DNA of 64,000 nucleotides from an uncultured Hyphomicrobiaceae bacterium (GCA_947258705.1 CAMYJA010000004.1:81079-145078); one strand, 5' to 3'; numbered from the stretch's first letter, positions 25,808-35,058 are shown. A program made the numbers and translations. Notes: generated by a model from the letters alone, not told the origin.

Positions 25808-26617
25808 TCAGGTGAAGGGCGTGCCGGCGATGGGTGTAGACGGCGCCGCCATGTCGCGTGGCTCCATGAGGCCGGCGACATGGGCATTGCGTCCGGCGTC
25901 GATGGCGAGCGCGAAAGCTTTCGCCATGGTGACCGGATCATGGGCCTTCGCGACCGCGGTGTTGAGCAATATGGCGTCGTAGCCGAATTCCATCGCCAGG
26001 GCCGCGTGGGAGGGCGCGCCGATGCCGGCATCGATGATCAGTGGAATATCTGGGAAATAGGCCCGCAGCGTTTTAAGGGCTTCGGGATTACGCAGGCCCT
26101 GACCTGTTCCAATCGGAGCCCCCCAGGGCATGAGAACCTCGCAGCCAGCCTCGATCAGCTTTTCCGCGATGGAGAGATCTTCCGTCATATAGGGCAGTAC
26201 CTTGAAGCCGTCGCGCAGCAATACGCGGGCAGCGCCCAACAGGCCGAGAAGATCGGGCTGGAGGGTATCATTGTTGGCGATGACTTCGAGCTTGATCCAG
26301 GGCGTGTCAAAGAGTTCGCGCGCCATTTCCGCCGTCGCGACCGCTTCCTTGACTGAGTTGCAACCGGCCGTGTTGGGAAGCAATCTGACATCGAGCGAGC
26401 CGATCAGGTCGATGAATTTCCTACCCTCCTTTTGCCGCGCGTTTTCGCGCCGGAGAGATATGGTGACGATTTCCGTCCGGGAGGCTTTTACCGCGTCGCA
26501 CAGAATTTTCGGCGAGGGGTACTGGGCCGTGCCGAGAAGCAGCCGCGAGTGGAATTCCTCGCCGTAGAGTTTAAGCGGCGTTTCCTTTCGGACGGGTGCT
26601 GGATCAATAATGTTCAT
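25808..26617 (-). CDS. thiG: Thiazole synthase
   Basis: A 269-residue enzyme that assembles the thiamine thiazole ring from DXP, ThiS-thiocarboxylate and dehydroglycine or glycine imine. Family motifs: [53 protein letters not shown] sequence holding the Schiff-base Lys ([16 protein letters not shown]), [35 protein letters not shown], and [32 protein letters not shown]. Length is normal. It is 39 bp behind thiS. Confidence 0.96.
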   Translation of the reverse strand: MNIIDPAPVRKETPLKLYGEEFHSRLLLGTAQYPSPKILCDAVKASRTEIVTISLRRENARQKEGRKFIDLIGSLDVRLLPNTAGCNSVKEAVATAEMARELFDTPWIKLEVIANNDTLQPDLLGLLGAARVLLRDGFKVLPYMTEDLSIAEKLIEAGCEVLMPWGAPIGTGQGLRNPEALKTLRAYFPDIPLIIDAGIGAPSHAALAMEFGYDAILLNTAVAKAHDPVTMAKAFALAIDAGRNAHVAGLMEPRDMAAPSTPIAGTPFT

Positions 26618-26656
26618 TCGATTTTGTTACTACAGTTTTGCGGAGCGCGCGCCGGG

Positions 26657-26854
26657 TCAGCCGCCCTCGCGGGGGGTGAGGATTTCTATCTTGTCGCCAT
26701 CTCGAAGCAAGTGGGCATGACGTCCGTCCTCGGGTACGAACATACCGTTGAGCGCCGTCGCGACCTTGCTGTCTCCGAGTTCGAGCAATTGACACAGCTC
26801 GGCGAGATTTTCCGCCTCGGTGTGGTGCGCCTCGCCATTCAGTTCAATTTTCAA
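26657..26854 (-). CDS. thiS: Sulfur carrier protein ThiS
   Basis: A 65-residue ubiquitin-fold protein whose C-terminal glycine is thiocarboxylated to donate sulfur to ThiG. It starts MKIELNGEAHHTEAENLAEL, has VATALNGMFVP and HLLRDGDKIEILTPREGG, and ends in the required GG. Its 5' end overlaps the thiO 3' end by 11 bp, suggesting translational coupling. Confidence 0.95.
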   Translation of the reverse strand: MKIELNGEAHHTEAENLAELCQLLELGDSKVATALNGMFVPEDGRHAHLLRDGDKIEILTPREGG

Positions 26855-27857
26855 TCATCAACTCCGATGTTTGCCTACCTGTTTCAATATAGTGCCTTGT
26901 CAGCTCAGCCAAAACGGGGGCGAGCAGAAAACCGTGCCTGAAAAGACCGTTAATATAGATGTGGCGCTGATTGTGTAGCACTATTTTAGGTATGTTGTCG
27001 GGAAAGGCGGGACGGATGCCGGTGCTGAATTCGCATAATTCGGCCTCGCCAAAGCCCGGGTGAAGGGCATAGGCCATGGCGAGGAGGTCAAGGGCTGAGC
27101 GCAACGTCACATTCGCGGGGTCCGCGCTTTCGATGACGGTGGCGCCAATCATATAGGTGTGCCCGCCCCAGGGGACGACATAGAACGGGACGCGCGGATG
27201 GAGCAGGCGGACCGGACGCGACAGATTGATATCCCTGGATTTTATGACCGCCATTTCGCCGCGGACGCCGCGGAGTTCGGGCAGCTGTTCGTGCGCGCCC
27301 ATGCCGGTGCAATCGATGAGGTAATCATCGGCGTCATCGCTTAATGCCTGTGTCGATGGATCGTCGACACCGAAGCGCATTCGAACACCAGCCTGTTCGG
27401 CCATGCGCAACAAGTCCTGCATGGTCTTGCGTGGCGGGAGATGGGCTTCGCTTTCATAGAACAAGGCGCTTTGAAACCTGTTCGCCAGATCGGGTTCGAG
27501 GTTTTCGATTTCCCCGGCTTCGAGCCAGCGATGGCCGTCCGTCCGTTTGGCGAAATGTTTGAGTTCGCTCAGATCCCGCGCCGGGGCGAGCACGAGCGTG
27601 CCGTTGATTTTCAGGCCGGGAAAACTTTTCTTCCAGATCGGGATGGCCTCAAGCCCGAGTTTTCCGACAATGGGCTCGGCGGATTCGGATTCGCAAAAAG
27701 GGGCAAGCATGGCGCCGGCGAACCAGCTCGAAGCCTCATCGAAAGGTTCGGCCGATTTTTCGACGAGCGATACATGGTGCCCGGCACGGGCGAGGGTGAG
27801 GGCCTGCCAGAGACCGGTGATGCCGGCGCCGAGGATGGTGATATTTTTTGAGGTCAA
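26844..27857 (-). CDS. thiO: Glycine oxidase ThiO
   Basis: A 337-residue FAD amine oxidase that converts glycine to the imine used by ThiG in aerobes. The N-terminal dinucleotide fold is ILGAGITGLWQALTLARAGHHVSLVEKS. Further matches are GAMLAPFCE, DCTGMGAHEQLPELRGVRGEM, RLLHPRVPFYVVPWGGHTYMIGATVIES and GIRPAFPDNIP. It leads the thiamine cluster and starts 25 bp behind ggt with no terminator between. No TPP riboswitch was found in front of thiO, unlike many alphaproteobacterial thiCOSGE operons; thiC is absent from this window. Confidence 0.93.
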   Translation of the reverse strand: MTSKNITILGAGITGLWQALTLARAGHHVSLVEKSAEPFDEASSWFAGAMLAPFCESESAEPIVGKLGLEAIPIWKKSFPGLKINGTLVLAPARDLSELKHFAKRTDGHRWLEAGEIENLEPDLANRFQSALFYESEAHLPPRKTMQDLLRMAEQAGVRMRFGVDDPSTQALSDDADDYLIDCTGMGAHEQLPELRGVRGEMAVIKSRDINLSRPVRLLHPRVPFYVVPWGGHTYMIGATVIESADPANVTLRSALDLLAMAYALHPGFGEAELCEFSTGIRPAFPDNIPKIVLHNQRHIYINGLFRHGFLLAPVLAELTRHYIETGRQTSELMIEN

Positions 27858-27882
27858 TTTCGATACTCACTCGTGCGCGGGA

Positions 27883-29721
27883 TCAGTCGCCCAATGCGCG
27901 GCCTTCACGCCGGGGATCGGCGCCGCCTTCAATGACACCGTTTTTGAGAATGATAATATGGGCGCCGCTGGTCATGGGTCCTGAGCGGATTTTATGCCCG
28001 CGGGCCTCGAGATATTTGCGGGTTCGTTCGTAAAAGGCGCTCCGGTTAAAGGCGCTCCCGGCGACATTCGCGGACGCAGGCGCACTTTGACCGGACTCGA
28101 TTTCAAAGGGGCCGTTGCGGCTGCCGAAATTCGGCCAGGCGGCGGCTTCGGCGGCGTTGGCGTTCCAGTCGATATGGGCGATGATCGATTTTATCACATA
28201 GAGAATAATACGCGAGCCGCCCGGCGAGCCCAAAATCATTCGCAGCTCGCCATCGGGCGCAAAAATCATGGTTGGTGCCATCGAGCTGCGCGGACGCTTG
28301 AGGGGCTCGATGCGATTGGCGATGGGCCGGCCGCTCCGGTCCTTGGGACGGAACGAAAAATCCGTCATTTCGTTGTTGAGAAGAAAACCGCGCACCATGA
28401 ACCCAGATCCGAAGGCGGATTCGATGGTCGAGGTCATAGCGACGGCATTGCCCTGCCGATCGACTATGGAGATATGGCTTGTGCCCTTGTTCTCGATGGT
28501 TGCATCGCGGCCGAAACGGCCCTTGGCGACCTCGGGGGGCGTGCCGGGTTGCGCCTTCGGTGTGGATTTTGCGAGATCAATCAGCTTCGCCCGGTTATTG
28601 AGGTAGTCGGGATCCAGCAAGCCTTCGGGAACGGGCACGAAATCCGGGTCGGCGCTGTAGCGGGCGCGGTCGGCATAGGCGAGCTTTTCGGCCTCGGCAA
28701 TAATGTGCAGGGCGGCCGGATTCATGGGGTCACGGCCGAGGTCGAATTTTTCGACGAGTTTCAAGGTCTGGGCGACGGTGTGACCGCCGGAAGAGGGGGG
28801 ACCCATGCCGCATATTTTATAGCTGCGGTAGGCGGTGCAGACTGGCGGACGCGGCATCGCCTGATAGGATTTCACATCTTCAGCGGTCATGCCGTCTATG
28901 GCCTGGCCGCTCTTCGCAACCGCCGCCTGCAACGCGCCGACCATGTCTCTGGCGATGCCGCCTTGATAGAAAGCATCGGCGCCACGCGCTGCGACGTGAC
29001 GAAGCGTGTCGGCGAATTCGGGGTTTTTCAAAACATGACCGACGGGCCAGGGCTTGTTGCCGGCATTGAAAAAATACTCTTTTGCCCGGGGGGAAAATTT
29101 ACGCGCCCAGCGACCGCCGAGTAGCTTGTGAAGACGGGGGCTGACTTTAAATCCCTGTTCGGCCAGGCGGATGGCCGGGGCGAAAAGGTCTTTCCACGGT
29201 AGTTGGCCATGGGATTTGTGGGCCATCTCCAGGGCGCGCAGGAGTCCGGGCACGGCGACGCTCTGCGGGCTTGCGACTGTCTTGAAAAAACGCTGCGGTG
29301 CGCCGCCGGGCGTCAGGAACAGGTCAGGTTTTGCGGCTTTCGGCGCGCGTTCCCTGCCGTCATATGTTTTGAGCTCGGATTGCGCCTTGTCCCAATGGAG
29401 GATAAACGCACCGCCGCCAATGCCCGATGATTGCGGTTCGACCAGATTAAGGACCAGTTGGGTGGCGATGGCCGCATCGATGGCGCTGCCGCCCATTCGC
29501 AATATTTCGCGCCCGGCCCGGGCCGCGTAAGGATTGGCGGCAACCACCATGTGCCTTTTGGCGCGGACAATGTTTTTCGCTTCAAATCCACTGGCTGCTT
29601 CAGGATTGGCCCGGCCGGCTTCAATGTCCTCACCGGCTTTTTGCGCCAGTGCGCTCATCGGCCCCGCAAGCGCCAACAGCCCGGCCAGGACGATTGCCGT
29701 CATCTGCTTGTGTCGTTCCAT
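27883..29721 (-). CDS. ggt: Gamma-glutamyltransferase
   Basis: A periplasmic N-terminal-nucleophile hydrolase that cleaves glutathione and gamma-glutamyl compounds. A signal peptide (MERHKQMTAIVLAGLLALAGPMSALAQ) is followed by the proenzyme. The self-cleavage site and nucleophile Thr are in NKGTSHISIVDRQGNAVAMTSTI. GGSAIDAAIA, SSGIGGGAF, DGRERAP, PPSSGGHT and LGSPGGSRI are family hallmarks. I start at the ATG 29719-29721, which has AGGA four bp upstream; an in-frame GTG at 29748 is less likely. The next gene is thiO only 25 bp on, so read-through into the thiamine genes is possible. Confidence 0.94.
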   Translation of the reverse strand: MERHKQMTAIVLAGLLALAGPMSALAQKAGEDIEAGRANPEAASGFEAKNIVRAKRHMVVAANPYAARAGREILRMGGSAIDAAIATQLVLNLVEPQSSGIGGGAFILHWDKAQSELKTYDGRERAPKAAKPDLFLTPGGAPQRFFKTVASPQSVAVPGLLRALEMAHKSHGQLPWKDLFAPAIRLAEQGFKVSPRLHKLLGGRWARKFSPRAKEYFFNAGNKPWPVGHVLKNPEFADTLRHVAARGADAFYQGGIARDMVGALQAAVAKSGQAIDGMTAEDVKSYQAMPRPPVCTAYRSYKICGMGPPSSGGHTVAQTLKLVEKFDLGRDPMNPAALHIIAEAEKLAYADRARYSADPDFVPVPEGLLDPDYLNNRAKLIDLAKSTPKAQPGTPPEVAKGRFGRDATIENKGTSHISIVDRQGNAVAMTSTIESAFGSGFMVRGFLLNNEMTDFSFRPKDRSGRPIANRIEPLKRPRSSMAPTMIFAPDGELRMILGSPGGSRIILYVIKSIIAHIDWNANAAEAAAWPNFGSRNGPFEIESGQSAPASANVAGSAFNRSAFYERTRKYLEARGHKIRSGPMTSGAHIIILKNGVIEGGADPRREGRALGD

Positions 29722-30334
29722 ATCCTGTCTAAAGCATGTTTTCGGCACTAATGGAAATCAGTGAAAAGCGGTTGTTTGCCTCACGTGCTTTTTCCCGCAC
29801 AGCGCAGGTGTCGGTGCGTCATATTAAGCGCCGGGTTGTGGACCAGGGATGAAGTGTTTCAAACCGGAACGGCGCTTCGCGCATTCGCTATTTGTCGCTC
29901 TCTGGCATAAGGTACTGAAATTGACTGAAATTTTTTAAATCAAGCGGCCCGAAAATTTGAGCGCCGCCGAAATCGGGCGAAAATGTGGCATATTTCCCAC
30001 AAGCGTTTACAAATTATCAACGATAAACGGCAATCATTGGTTTTTATCGGGCCGATGGGTTGCAACCGAATCTATGCAACGGCACAATCCCCCTGTTCGG
30101 TGATTTGTACGGGTGACATTCCGCTACTTGGTGGCACCTTTGCATGTTTGTTACGGGTCGTGCGAAGCGCGGTTAATGCCAGGAATGATACCCGGATTGA
30201 TTTTCACATCATTCATTGTGTGGCGTTAACCAGCGAAACCTCAACAAAGCGAGGACGCGGCTTTGGCTGGATTTTGCGAATGCAAGTTCAGCCGTCCTGA
30301 CATTGTAGAGACTAAGAAAAAATAGGAGTGAGTG
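29722..30334. other. Gap between ggt and the L,D-transpeptidase gene
   Basis: About 610 bp, the divergent promoter region of two genes. I found no gene with a ribosome site. There is a short direct repeat (CTGAAATT twice, about 29916-29935) next to a T-rich tract, and a fragment of the common TTTGCCTCACGTGCT repeat near 29775. Confidence 0.35.
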
Positions 30335-30907
30335 ATGAATTGCCGTAACCTGATCCGCCATTTGATGGTCATCATGGCTGTTACGCTAGGTTTTACAACG
30401 TTTCAACCGGTGGAAGCATCGGCGCAGGGCTTCTTCTTCGGGGGCGGCAGCAGTCGTTCAGTGGTGGGCTTTTCAAAGCGCCACTCACCGCGCCAAATCA
30501 TCGTGAGCTTCGGTGATCGGCGCCTTTATTACGTAACGCGCCGCGGCGAGGCGATCAGCTATCCCATTGCCATTCCCAAGGGCTCGGCGCGCTGGGCCGG
30601 CGTTCACAGGATTACATCGAAGCGGGTTAACCCGAGCTGGGTACCCACACCTACGATGCGCCGCGAAAATCCGCGCCTTCCGAGTTACGTGCCGGGCGGG
30701 CATCCGCGCAATCCATTGGGCGTGCGCGCGCTCTATATCGGCTCCACGATGTATCGTATTCACGGCACCGATGCACCATGGCAGATCGGCGACGCCGTAT
30801 CTTCCGGCTGCATCCGTATGTATAACAATCATGTCATCGACCTTTACCGGCGGGTGCCCGTCGGCACCAAGGTCACTGTGACCTGGAAGCGCTACAAGAG
30901 CTACTAG
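30335..30907 (+). CDS. Periplasmic L,D-transpeptidase (YkuD family)
   Basis: A 190-residue cell-wall cross-linking or lipoprotein-attaching enzyme. The signal peptide ends near VEASAQG. The YkuD domain fills residues 45-188; the active-site motif is HGTDAPWQIGDAVSSGCIRM with catalytic Cys and His. GHPRNPLGVRALYIG also fits. Start: ATG at 30335 behind TAGGAG; an in-frame GTG lies three bases earlier. The stop codon is inside the first unit of a 14-bp tandem repeat, and a strong terminator follows at 30990-31022. Confidence 0.94.
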   Translation: MNCRNLIRHLMVIMAVTLGFTTFQPVEASAQGFFFGGGSSRSVVGFSKRHSPRQIIVSFGDRRLYYVTRRGEAISYPIAIPKGSARWAGVHRITSKRVNPSWVPTPTMRRENPRLPSYVPGGHPRNPLGVRALYIGSTMYRIHGTDAPWQIGDAVSSGCIRMYNNHVIDLYRRVPVGTKVTVTWKRYKSY

Positions 30908-30968
30908 CAGCGAGCTACTAGCAGCGAGTTACTAGCAGCGAGCTATTTATAGCGAGCTATTGATAGCG
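30899..30968 (+). repeat. Five tandem 14-bp units over the 3' end of the transpeptidase gene
   Basis: Units AGCTACTAGCAGCG at 30899 and 30913, AGTTACTAGCAGCG at 30927, AGCTATTTATAGCG at 30941 and AGCTATTGATAGCG at 30955. The first overlaps the last codons and the stop. Because 14 is not a multiple of three, the units would supply stops in successive frames. Confidence 0.9.
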
Positions 30969-30989
30969 ATCAGTCATTAGACTTTCCGG

Positions 30990-31022
30990 AAAGACCGCAT
31001 CCCAGAGGTGCGGTCTTTTTTT
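30990..31022 (+). terminator. Intrinsic terminator of the L,D-transpeptidase gene
   Basis: AAAGACCGCA and TGCGGTCTTT form a 10-bp stem around TCCCAGAGG, running into a tract of T residues. It is 82 bp after the stop codon and faces the right way. Confidence 0.92.
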
Positions 31023-31190
31023 GCCTCACGCGCATTGGCTGCTGCGCAGCCGCACTCCGGCGGGGCGGGCCCACGGCCCGGAGCACGCTTGTGCTCAGTC
31101 GGTGCTGGCGGAGGAATGGCGGCACCTCCGTATTTGCCTCACGCGCATTGGCTGCACCGCCAACCGCACTCCGGCGGGGCTGGTGTTGTC
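31022..31190. repeat. Two diverged copies of the GCCTCACG...CACTCCGGCGGGGC repeat
   Basis: Copies at 31022-31068 and 31134-31181 share TTGCCTCACGCGCATTGGCTG and the CACTCCGGCGGGGC end with module B of the other blocks. The part between them (CCCGGAGCACGCTTGTGCTCAG, 31077-31098) recurs at about 51935. Confidence 0.85.
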
Positions 31191-31294
31191 GCGACCGACC
31201 TCGTGATTAACCAGTATCCGATCGCGAGGTTTTTTCATTGGGCGGCTCCGGTTTACAATTGCGGAAGTGCAAGTGCGATCGGGTTGGAGTATCC

Positions 31295-31687
31295 ATGCGT
31301 TTTCCAAAAAGAGTTTTCCTGTCGGCGGTGCTGGGAATGAGCATCATGTTTCCACAACTCGCGGCGTCGGCTTCGGCATCGACCGGGCAATCTCGGCCGG
31401 GGCTCGAGATCGTCGTCTTCGAAATCGCGGACTGCGCTTATTGCGACGTGTTCAGGAACCGCGTTGCGCAGGCTTACAAACAGACGGATTTTTACGCGCG
31501 CGCACCTCTGCGTTTCGTCGATCTGGAAAGTCAGGGCACTGCAGGCATGCCGCTGCGGAGCGCGGTTTCGAATGCACCAACCATCGTCGTGCTTTACCGG
31601 GGCCGCGAAATCGAAAGGATCGAGGGCGTGCCGGACGCCAGGCTTTTCTTCAAATTCGTCTCGCGCCTGCTGGAGATTTACGGGTAG
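31295..31687 (+). CDS. Periplasmic thioredoxin-like protein
   Basis: A 130-residue exported protein: signal peptide MRFPKRVFLSAVLGMSIMFPQLAASASAS, then a short thioredoxin fold starting LEIVVFEIADCAYCDVFRNRV. The CAYC motif is a typical redox CxxC, and the cis-proline region appears as NAPTIVVLYRGREIERIEG. It resembles SoxW-like or DUF-type periplasmic thioredoxins of alphaproteobacteria. The ATG at 31295 has a GGAG site; a longer upstream frame comes from repeat DNA. Its partner is unknown. Confidence 0.85.
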   Translation: MRFPKRVFLSAVLGMSIMFPQLAASASASTGQSRPGLEIVVFEIADCAYCDVFRNRVAQAYKQTDFYARAPLRFVDLESQGTAGMPLRSAVSNAPTIVVLYRGREIERIEGVPDARLFFKFVSRLLEIYG

Positions 31688-31837
31688 GGTCGAGGACTGC
31701 CCCTCAATTATCCCTCTGTTGATTGGTAATTAATCAAAGCCGTGTAGACTTCTCTAAAGGCGGGATAACGGGATCCTGCCGGGGAAAAACATGTCCGCTC
31801 AACGCTCGCGGGTAGTTTCGGATATGGATCGGCTTCG

Positions 31838-32845
31838 ATGAGTATATTTCTCACACTTTTCACATACTGGATTGTGCCGGTTCTGTTTTTGGGCGCGTGT
31901 TTGATTTTTCTGCTCCGGCGAAGGTGGAACTGGAGGCGTGCGGGGCTTTACGGGTTATCCGCATTCGTATCGTTTTTGCTCTTGGGGGCCTATTCCATAC
32001 TCCAATCGAGAAGTTCAACCGCGGGCATCGGATTTTTATTTTTGCCGATCATGGCGCTCGTGCCGGGCGGTTTGGGATTTTTACTGGGGAAAATTCATAC
32101 CGACTATCTGGAACGGCGGCGTGAAGACAGCCCGGCATGGATGCACCGCATTGCCATGATCGTGCTGTCCGTTCTGATCGCCGCGCCGTTTATCTGGCAG
32201 GCGAAAGCGCTCAACGATACGGTTGCAAAAAACAAGGCGCGCGATATCGAGCATGCGCGGCAAAGTGAGATCATAAAAAAGAACTATAAGGAGCTTGCGG
32301 CGTTACTCGCTCAAAATCCGGGGCGCGAGGCGGAAGTTCTGCGGCAAAAAATGCGCGCGGCCAAAGACCGGACCGAACTCCTGCCCATTGCGGACAACAG
32401 GTTTGCAACCCCTGAGATGCTGGAAGAGCTAAGCCGTTCAAATGTATTGGGAGTGGTTTTGACGGTGGTGAGAAACAGGAATACATCCGTGAACACCCTG
32501 GAACGGGTCTACAAAACCCATACCTATCCGTTCTATTTTTATGTGGCGCTCTCCGCAAATCCGAAGACGCCGGACTATATTCTTCGCGAATTATATGAAA
32601 ACCGCCATAAGAATGGGGGTATTGCCCTCAGGATGGCGAAGAATCCGAAACTGCCGAAGGACCTCATGGACAGGCTCACAGATGAGCCCAATAAATATGT
32701 GTTGAGGAATATTCTCGATAGGCCCGATACCACCTGCACGCAGGTGGCGCGGGTCATCGAGACGATCGGGCGGCTCGAAGACCGTAATTCCGGCTGGTTG
32801 ATGGACAAGGCGGAAAAAAAGGCAAGAAGCTGCATCCAGCCCTAG
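31838..32845 (+). CDS. Membrane protein with a C-terminal helical-repeat (LRV-like) domain
   Basis: A 335-residue protein. Three or four TM segments lie in residues 5-125 (YWIVPVLFLGACLIFLL, GLYGLSAFVSFLLLGAYSI, GFLFLPIMALVPGGLGFLLG, IAMIVLSVLIAAPFIWQ). A charged coil follows (residues 130-185). Then come repeats of about 24-30 residues with the pattern A-x-N-x-x-T-P-x-x-x-L-x-x-L: IADNRFATPEMLEELS, VVRNRNTSVNTLERVY, LSANPKTPDYILRELY, MAKNPKLPKDLMDRLT. This is the leucine-rich-repeat-variant type of helical repeat. I do not know its function. The gene has no close operon partner. Confidence 0.8.
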   Translation: MSIFLTLFTYWIVPVLFLGACLIFLLRRRWNWRRAGLYGLSAFVSFLLLGAYSILQSRSSTAGIGFLFLPIMALVPGGLGFLLGKIHTDYLERRREDSPAWMHRIAMIVLSVLIAAPFIWQAKALNDTVAKNKARDIEHARQSEIIKKNYKELAALLAQNPGREAEVLRQKMRAAKDRTELLPIADNRFATPEMLEELSRSNVLGVVLTVVRNRNTSVNTLERVYKTHTYPFYFYVALSANPKTPDYILRELYENRHKNGGIALRMAKNPKLPKDLMDRLTDEPNKYVLRNILDRPDTTCTQVARVIETIGRLEDRNSGWLMDKAEKKARSCIQP

Positions 32846-32942
32846 GGCGCGCGACCGGACACTCGGTTCAATGCTTCGTCTATACAGCGATCCTCAATAA
32901 TGCGGTCTTTCGGTATTCCCCAGATCCTCTATACAACCAGCC

Positions 32943-33178
32943 TCGTCTTGCCCATGCAGATGGGATTTAGATCACTTCGCCGAAAGGGTGACATCTCGAT
33001 AGATCTGACACCGCTCACCCGGACGATGTTTGTCTGGGCACCCACCTTCGTGGGTGAGACGGAGTGTTGCGGAGGGAATGAGTATTGATTGCAGAGTGTG
33101 GGCGAGCTGTGATGATTCTGGGTCCCGGCCTCTTTCGTTTGCCTGCCTCCGACAGGGCGCCGGGATGACGGAGGGTGA
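32943..33178. repeat. Repeat-rich gap before the TRAP transporter genes
   Basis: Within the 442-bp gap 32846-33287 there is a fragment of module D (CGTCTTGCCCATGCAG, 32944-32959), a palindrome CACCCACCTTCGTGGGTGAGACGGAG (33039-33064), and a second palindrome GGTCCCGGCC/GCGCCGGGATGACGG (33120-33171) split by a 27-bp insert carrying TTGCCTGCCTCCGACAGG (33131-33157). No gene is visible here. Confidence 0.88.
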
Positions 33179-33287
33179 GTATCTCAGTGCTCGTCCAACC
33201 TGGTGAGCGCAATATGCGCGCAATTGCACCCCCATTGAATGCCATCTATAGTATGCCCGCATTGAATTTTCTGAAAGGACGGATGCC

Positions 33288-34379
33288 ATGGATCGCCGCT
33301 CATTTCTCAAGACATCCGGCGCCGGTGCGGCGACGGCCGCTGCCACATCGCAACTGCCTGCGCCCGCCATCGCCGGGGGCGTGAAGCATCTGAAGATGGT
33401 GACGTCATGGCCCAAGGGTTTTCCGGGCCTCGGCACGGCGGCGGAGCGTTTTGCGGAACGCTTCGAGAAAGCCACCGACGGGCGCTACAAGATTTCTCTT
33501 TATGGCGGCGGCGAGCTGGTTTCCCCACTCAAATGTCTCGACGCGGTTCAGCAGGGGACGGCCGATTTCTATCATTCCGGCGATTATTATTATCAGGGGA
33601 AATCGAAAGGCTATAATTTTTTCTCGGGCGTTCCGTTCGGATTCCGCGCCGATGAAATGGATGCGTGGATCCATTATGGCGGCGGCCAGAAACTCTGGGA
33701 CGAGCTCTCGGGGCAATTCGGCGTGAAGCCCTTCCTGTGCGGCAATACAGGCTCGCAAATGGGCGGGTGGTTCAGGAAGCCCGTGAACAGCCTCGAGGAT
33801 TTCAAGGGAATTAAAATGCGCATGCCGGGACTTGGCGGCGATGTCATTCGTGCGCTCGGAGGTACGCCGGTGACCCTGGCCGGGGCGGACATTCTACCGG
33901 CGCTGCAGGCCGGAACGATCGATGCGGCGGAATGGGTCGGGCCTTATAACGATCTGGCGTTCGGGTTCTACAAGGTGACGAAGCATTATTATTTTCCCGG
34001 TTTTCATGAACCGGGAACGGCGCTGACGCTCGGTGTCGGGCGGGCAATATGGGACAAGATGAGCCCAACTGATCAGGCGATCCTCGAGGGCTGCACGATT
34101 GCGGAGAATAATTTCACCCTGGCCGAATTCAACGCCAATAACGCGCTGGCGCTGGAAACATTGATCAAGCGGCACAAGGTTCAGCTGCACGAGTTTTCAG
34201 ACGAGGTCTTCAAGGGTTTTGGGGCGGCGGCGAAATCGGTCATTGCGGATGCCGCCTCATCCGATCCGCTGACAATGAAAATTTATCAGAGCTTCCTCAA
34301 TTTTCAGAAAATCGCCGTCAGCTGGTCGGAGCGATCAGATCAATCCTATATGCGCAAACGCTCGCTGAGCCTGGGTTAG
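33288..34379 (+). CDS. dctP: TRAP transporter solute-binding protein (TakP/DctP type)
   Basis: A 363-residue periplasmic receptor. The N-terminus MDRRSFLKTSGAGAATAAATSQ is a twin-arginine signal (RRSFLK). The mature part (KMVTSWPKGFPGLGTAAERFAERF, FRADEMDAWIHYGGGQKLWDEL, RKPVNSLEDFKGIKMRMPGLGGDVIRALGGTPV, DAAEWVGPYNDLAFGFYKV) closely fits the branch that binds 2-oxo acids or related monocarboxylates, often as dimers with calcium. It leads dctPQM. The ligand is inferred from family resemblance only; the following indolepyruvate oxidoreductase is compatible with a 2-oxo-acid role. Confidence 0.93.
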   Translation: MDRRSFLKTSGAGAATAAATSQLPAPAIAGGVKHLKMVTSWPKGFPGLGTAAERFAERFEKATDGRYKISLYGGGELVSPLKCLDAVQQGTADFYHSGDYYYQGKSKGYNFFSGVPFGFRADEMDAWIHYGGGQKLWDELSGQFGVKPFLCGNTGSQMGGWFRKPVNSLEDFKGIKMRMPGLGGDVIRALGGTPVTLAGADILPALQAGTIDAAEWVGPYNDLAFGFYKVTKHYYFPGFHEPGTALTLGVGRAIWDKMSPTDQAILEGCTIAENNFTLAEFNANNALALETLIKRHKVQLHEFSDEVFKGFGAAAKSVIADAASSDPLTMKIYQSFLNFQKIAVSWSERSDQSYMRKRSLSLG

Positions 34380-34422
34380 GGCATTCCGCGCCTTTTGGCA
34401 CTGATGAAAGCGGGGGACGGTC

Positions 34423-35058
34423 TTGAATAGCGGCGGCACCGGTAATGGCAGCATTTTGAAGAACACGGCATTTTCTCTGGCGCGCTCCATCGACCGGATG
34501 AACGATGCGGTCGGCCGGTGGGCGGCATGGCTGGCGCTGGCGATGGTGCTGGTGCAATTCGCCATAGTCATCGCGCGGTATGTTTTTCATATTGGCAATA
34601 CGGCGGCGCAGGAATCCATCTGGTATATGCACGGGCTGATTTTCATGCTCGGGGCCGGATATACGCTTCTTTACGACGGGCATGTGCGTGTCGATGTTTT
34701 TTACCGCGAGATTGGCGCGCGTAAAAAAGCCATGATCGACGCGCTGGGTGTTCTCTTGTTCCTCCTGCCGCTCTGCGCCCTTACCATCCGCCTGAGCTGG
34801 AGCTATGTGCTGGATGCCTGGTATAATTTCAGCAGCGGCAGATGGGTGCTCGAGGGATCGACCGAGGTATCGGGCCTGCCGCTCATTTTTCTCCTGAAAA
34901 CGGCGATTCCGGTTTTTGCGATCCTGCTCGGCCTTCAGGGTGTCTCGATGCTGATCAAGGCGCTGGCCTATCTGGGCGGCGTTACGGACGCTTATGGCGG
35001 CCCCGGTGGCGATGCATCCTCAAGCGGGTCCGTCCAAGCTTCTCGATCCGGAAATTAG
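34423..35058 (+). CDS. dctQ: TRAP transporter small permease
   Basis: A 211-residue inner-membrane protein with four predicted helices (around residues 38-58, 70-92, 112-132, 160-182), the DctQ pattern. Conserved parts include WLALAMVLVQFAIVIARYVFHIG, QESIWYMHGLIFMLGAGYTLLYDGHVRVDVFYRE and EVSGLPLIFLLKTAIPVFAILLGLQG. The TTG at 34423 has a GGGGGA site; an ATG at 34498 would remove 25 residues but not the first helix. It lies between dctP and dctM. Confidence 0.92.
   Translation: MNSGGTGNGSILKNTAFSLARSIDRMNDAVGRWAAWLALAMVLVQFAIVIARYVFHIGNTAAQESIWYMHGLIFMLGAGYTLLYDGHVRVDVFYREIGARKKAMIDALGVLLFLLPLCALTIRLSWSYVLDAWYNFSSGRWVLEGSTEVSGLPLIFLLKTAIPVFAILLGLQGVSMLIKALAYLGGVTDAYGGPGGDASSSGSVQASRSGN

Noticed and set aside
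27858..27882. TPP riboswitch in front of thiO
   Set aside because: Only 25 bp separate ggt from thiO and no THI-box core was seen in this gap.
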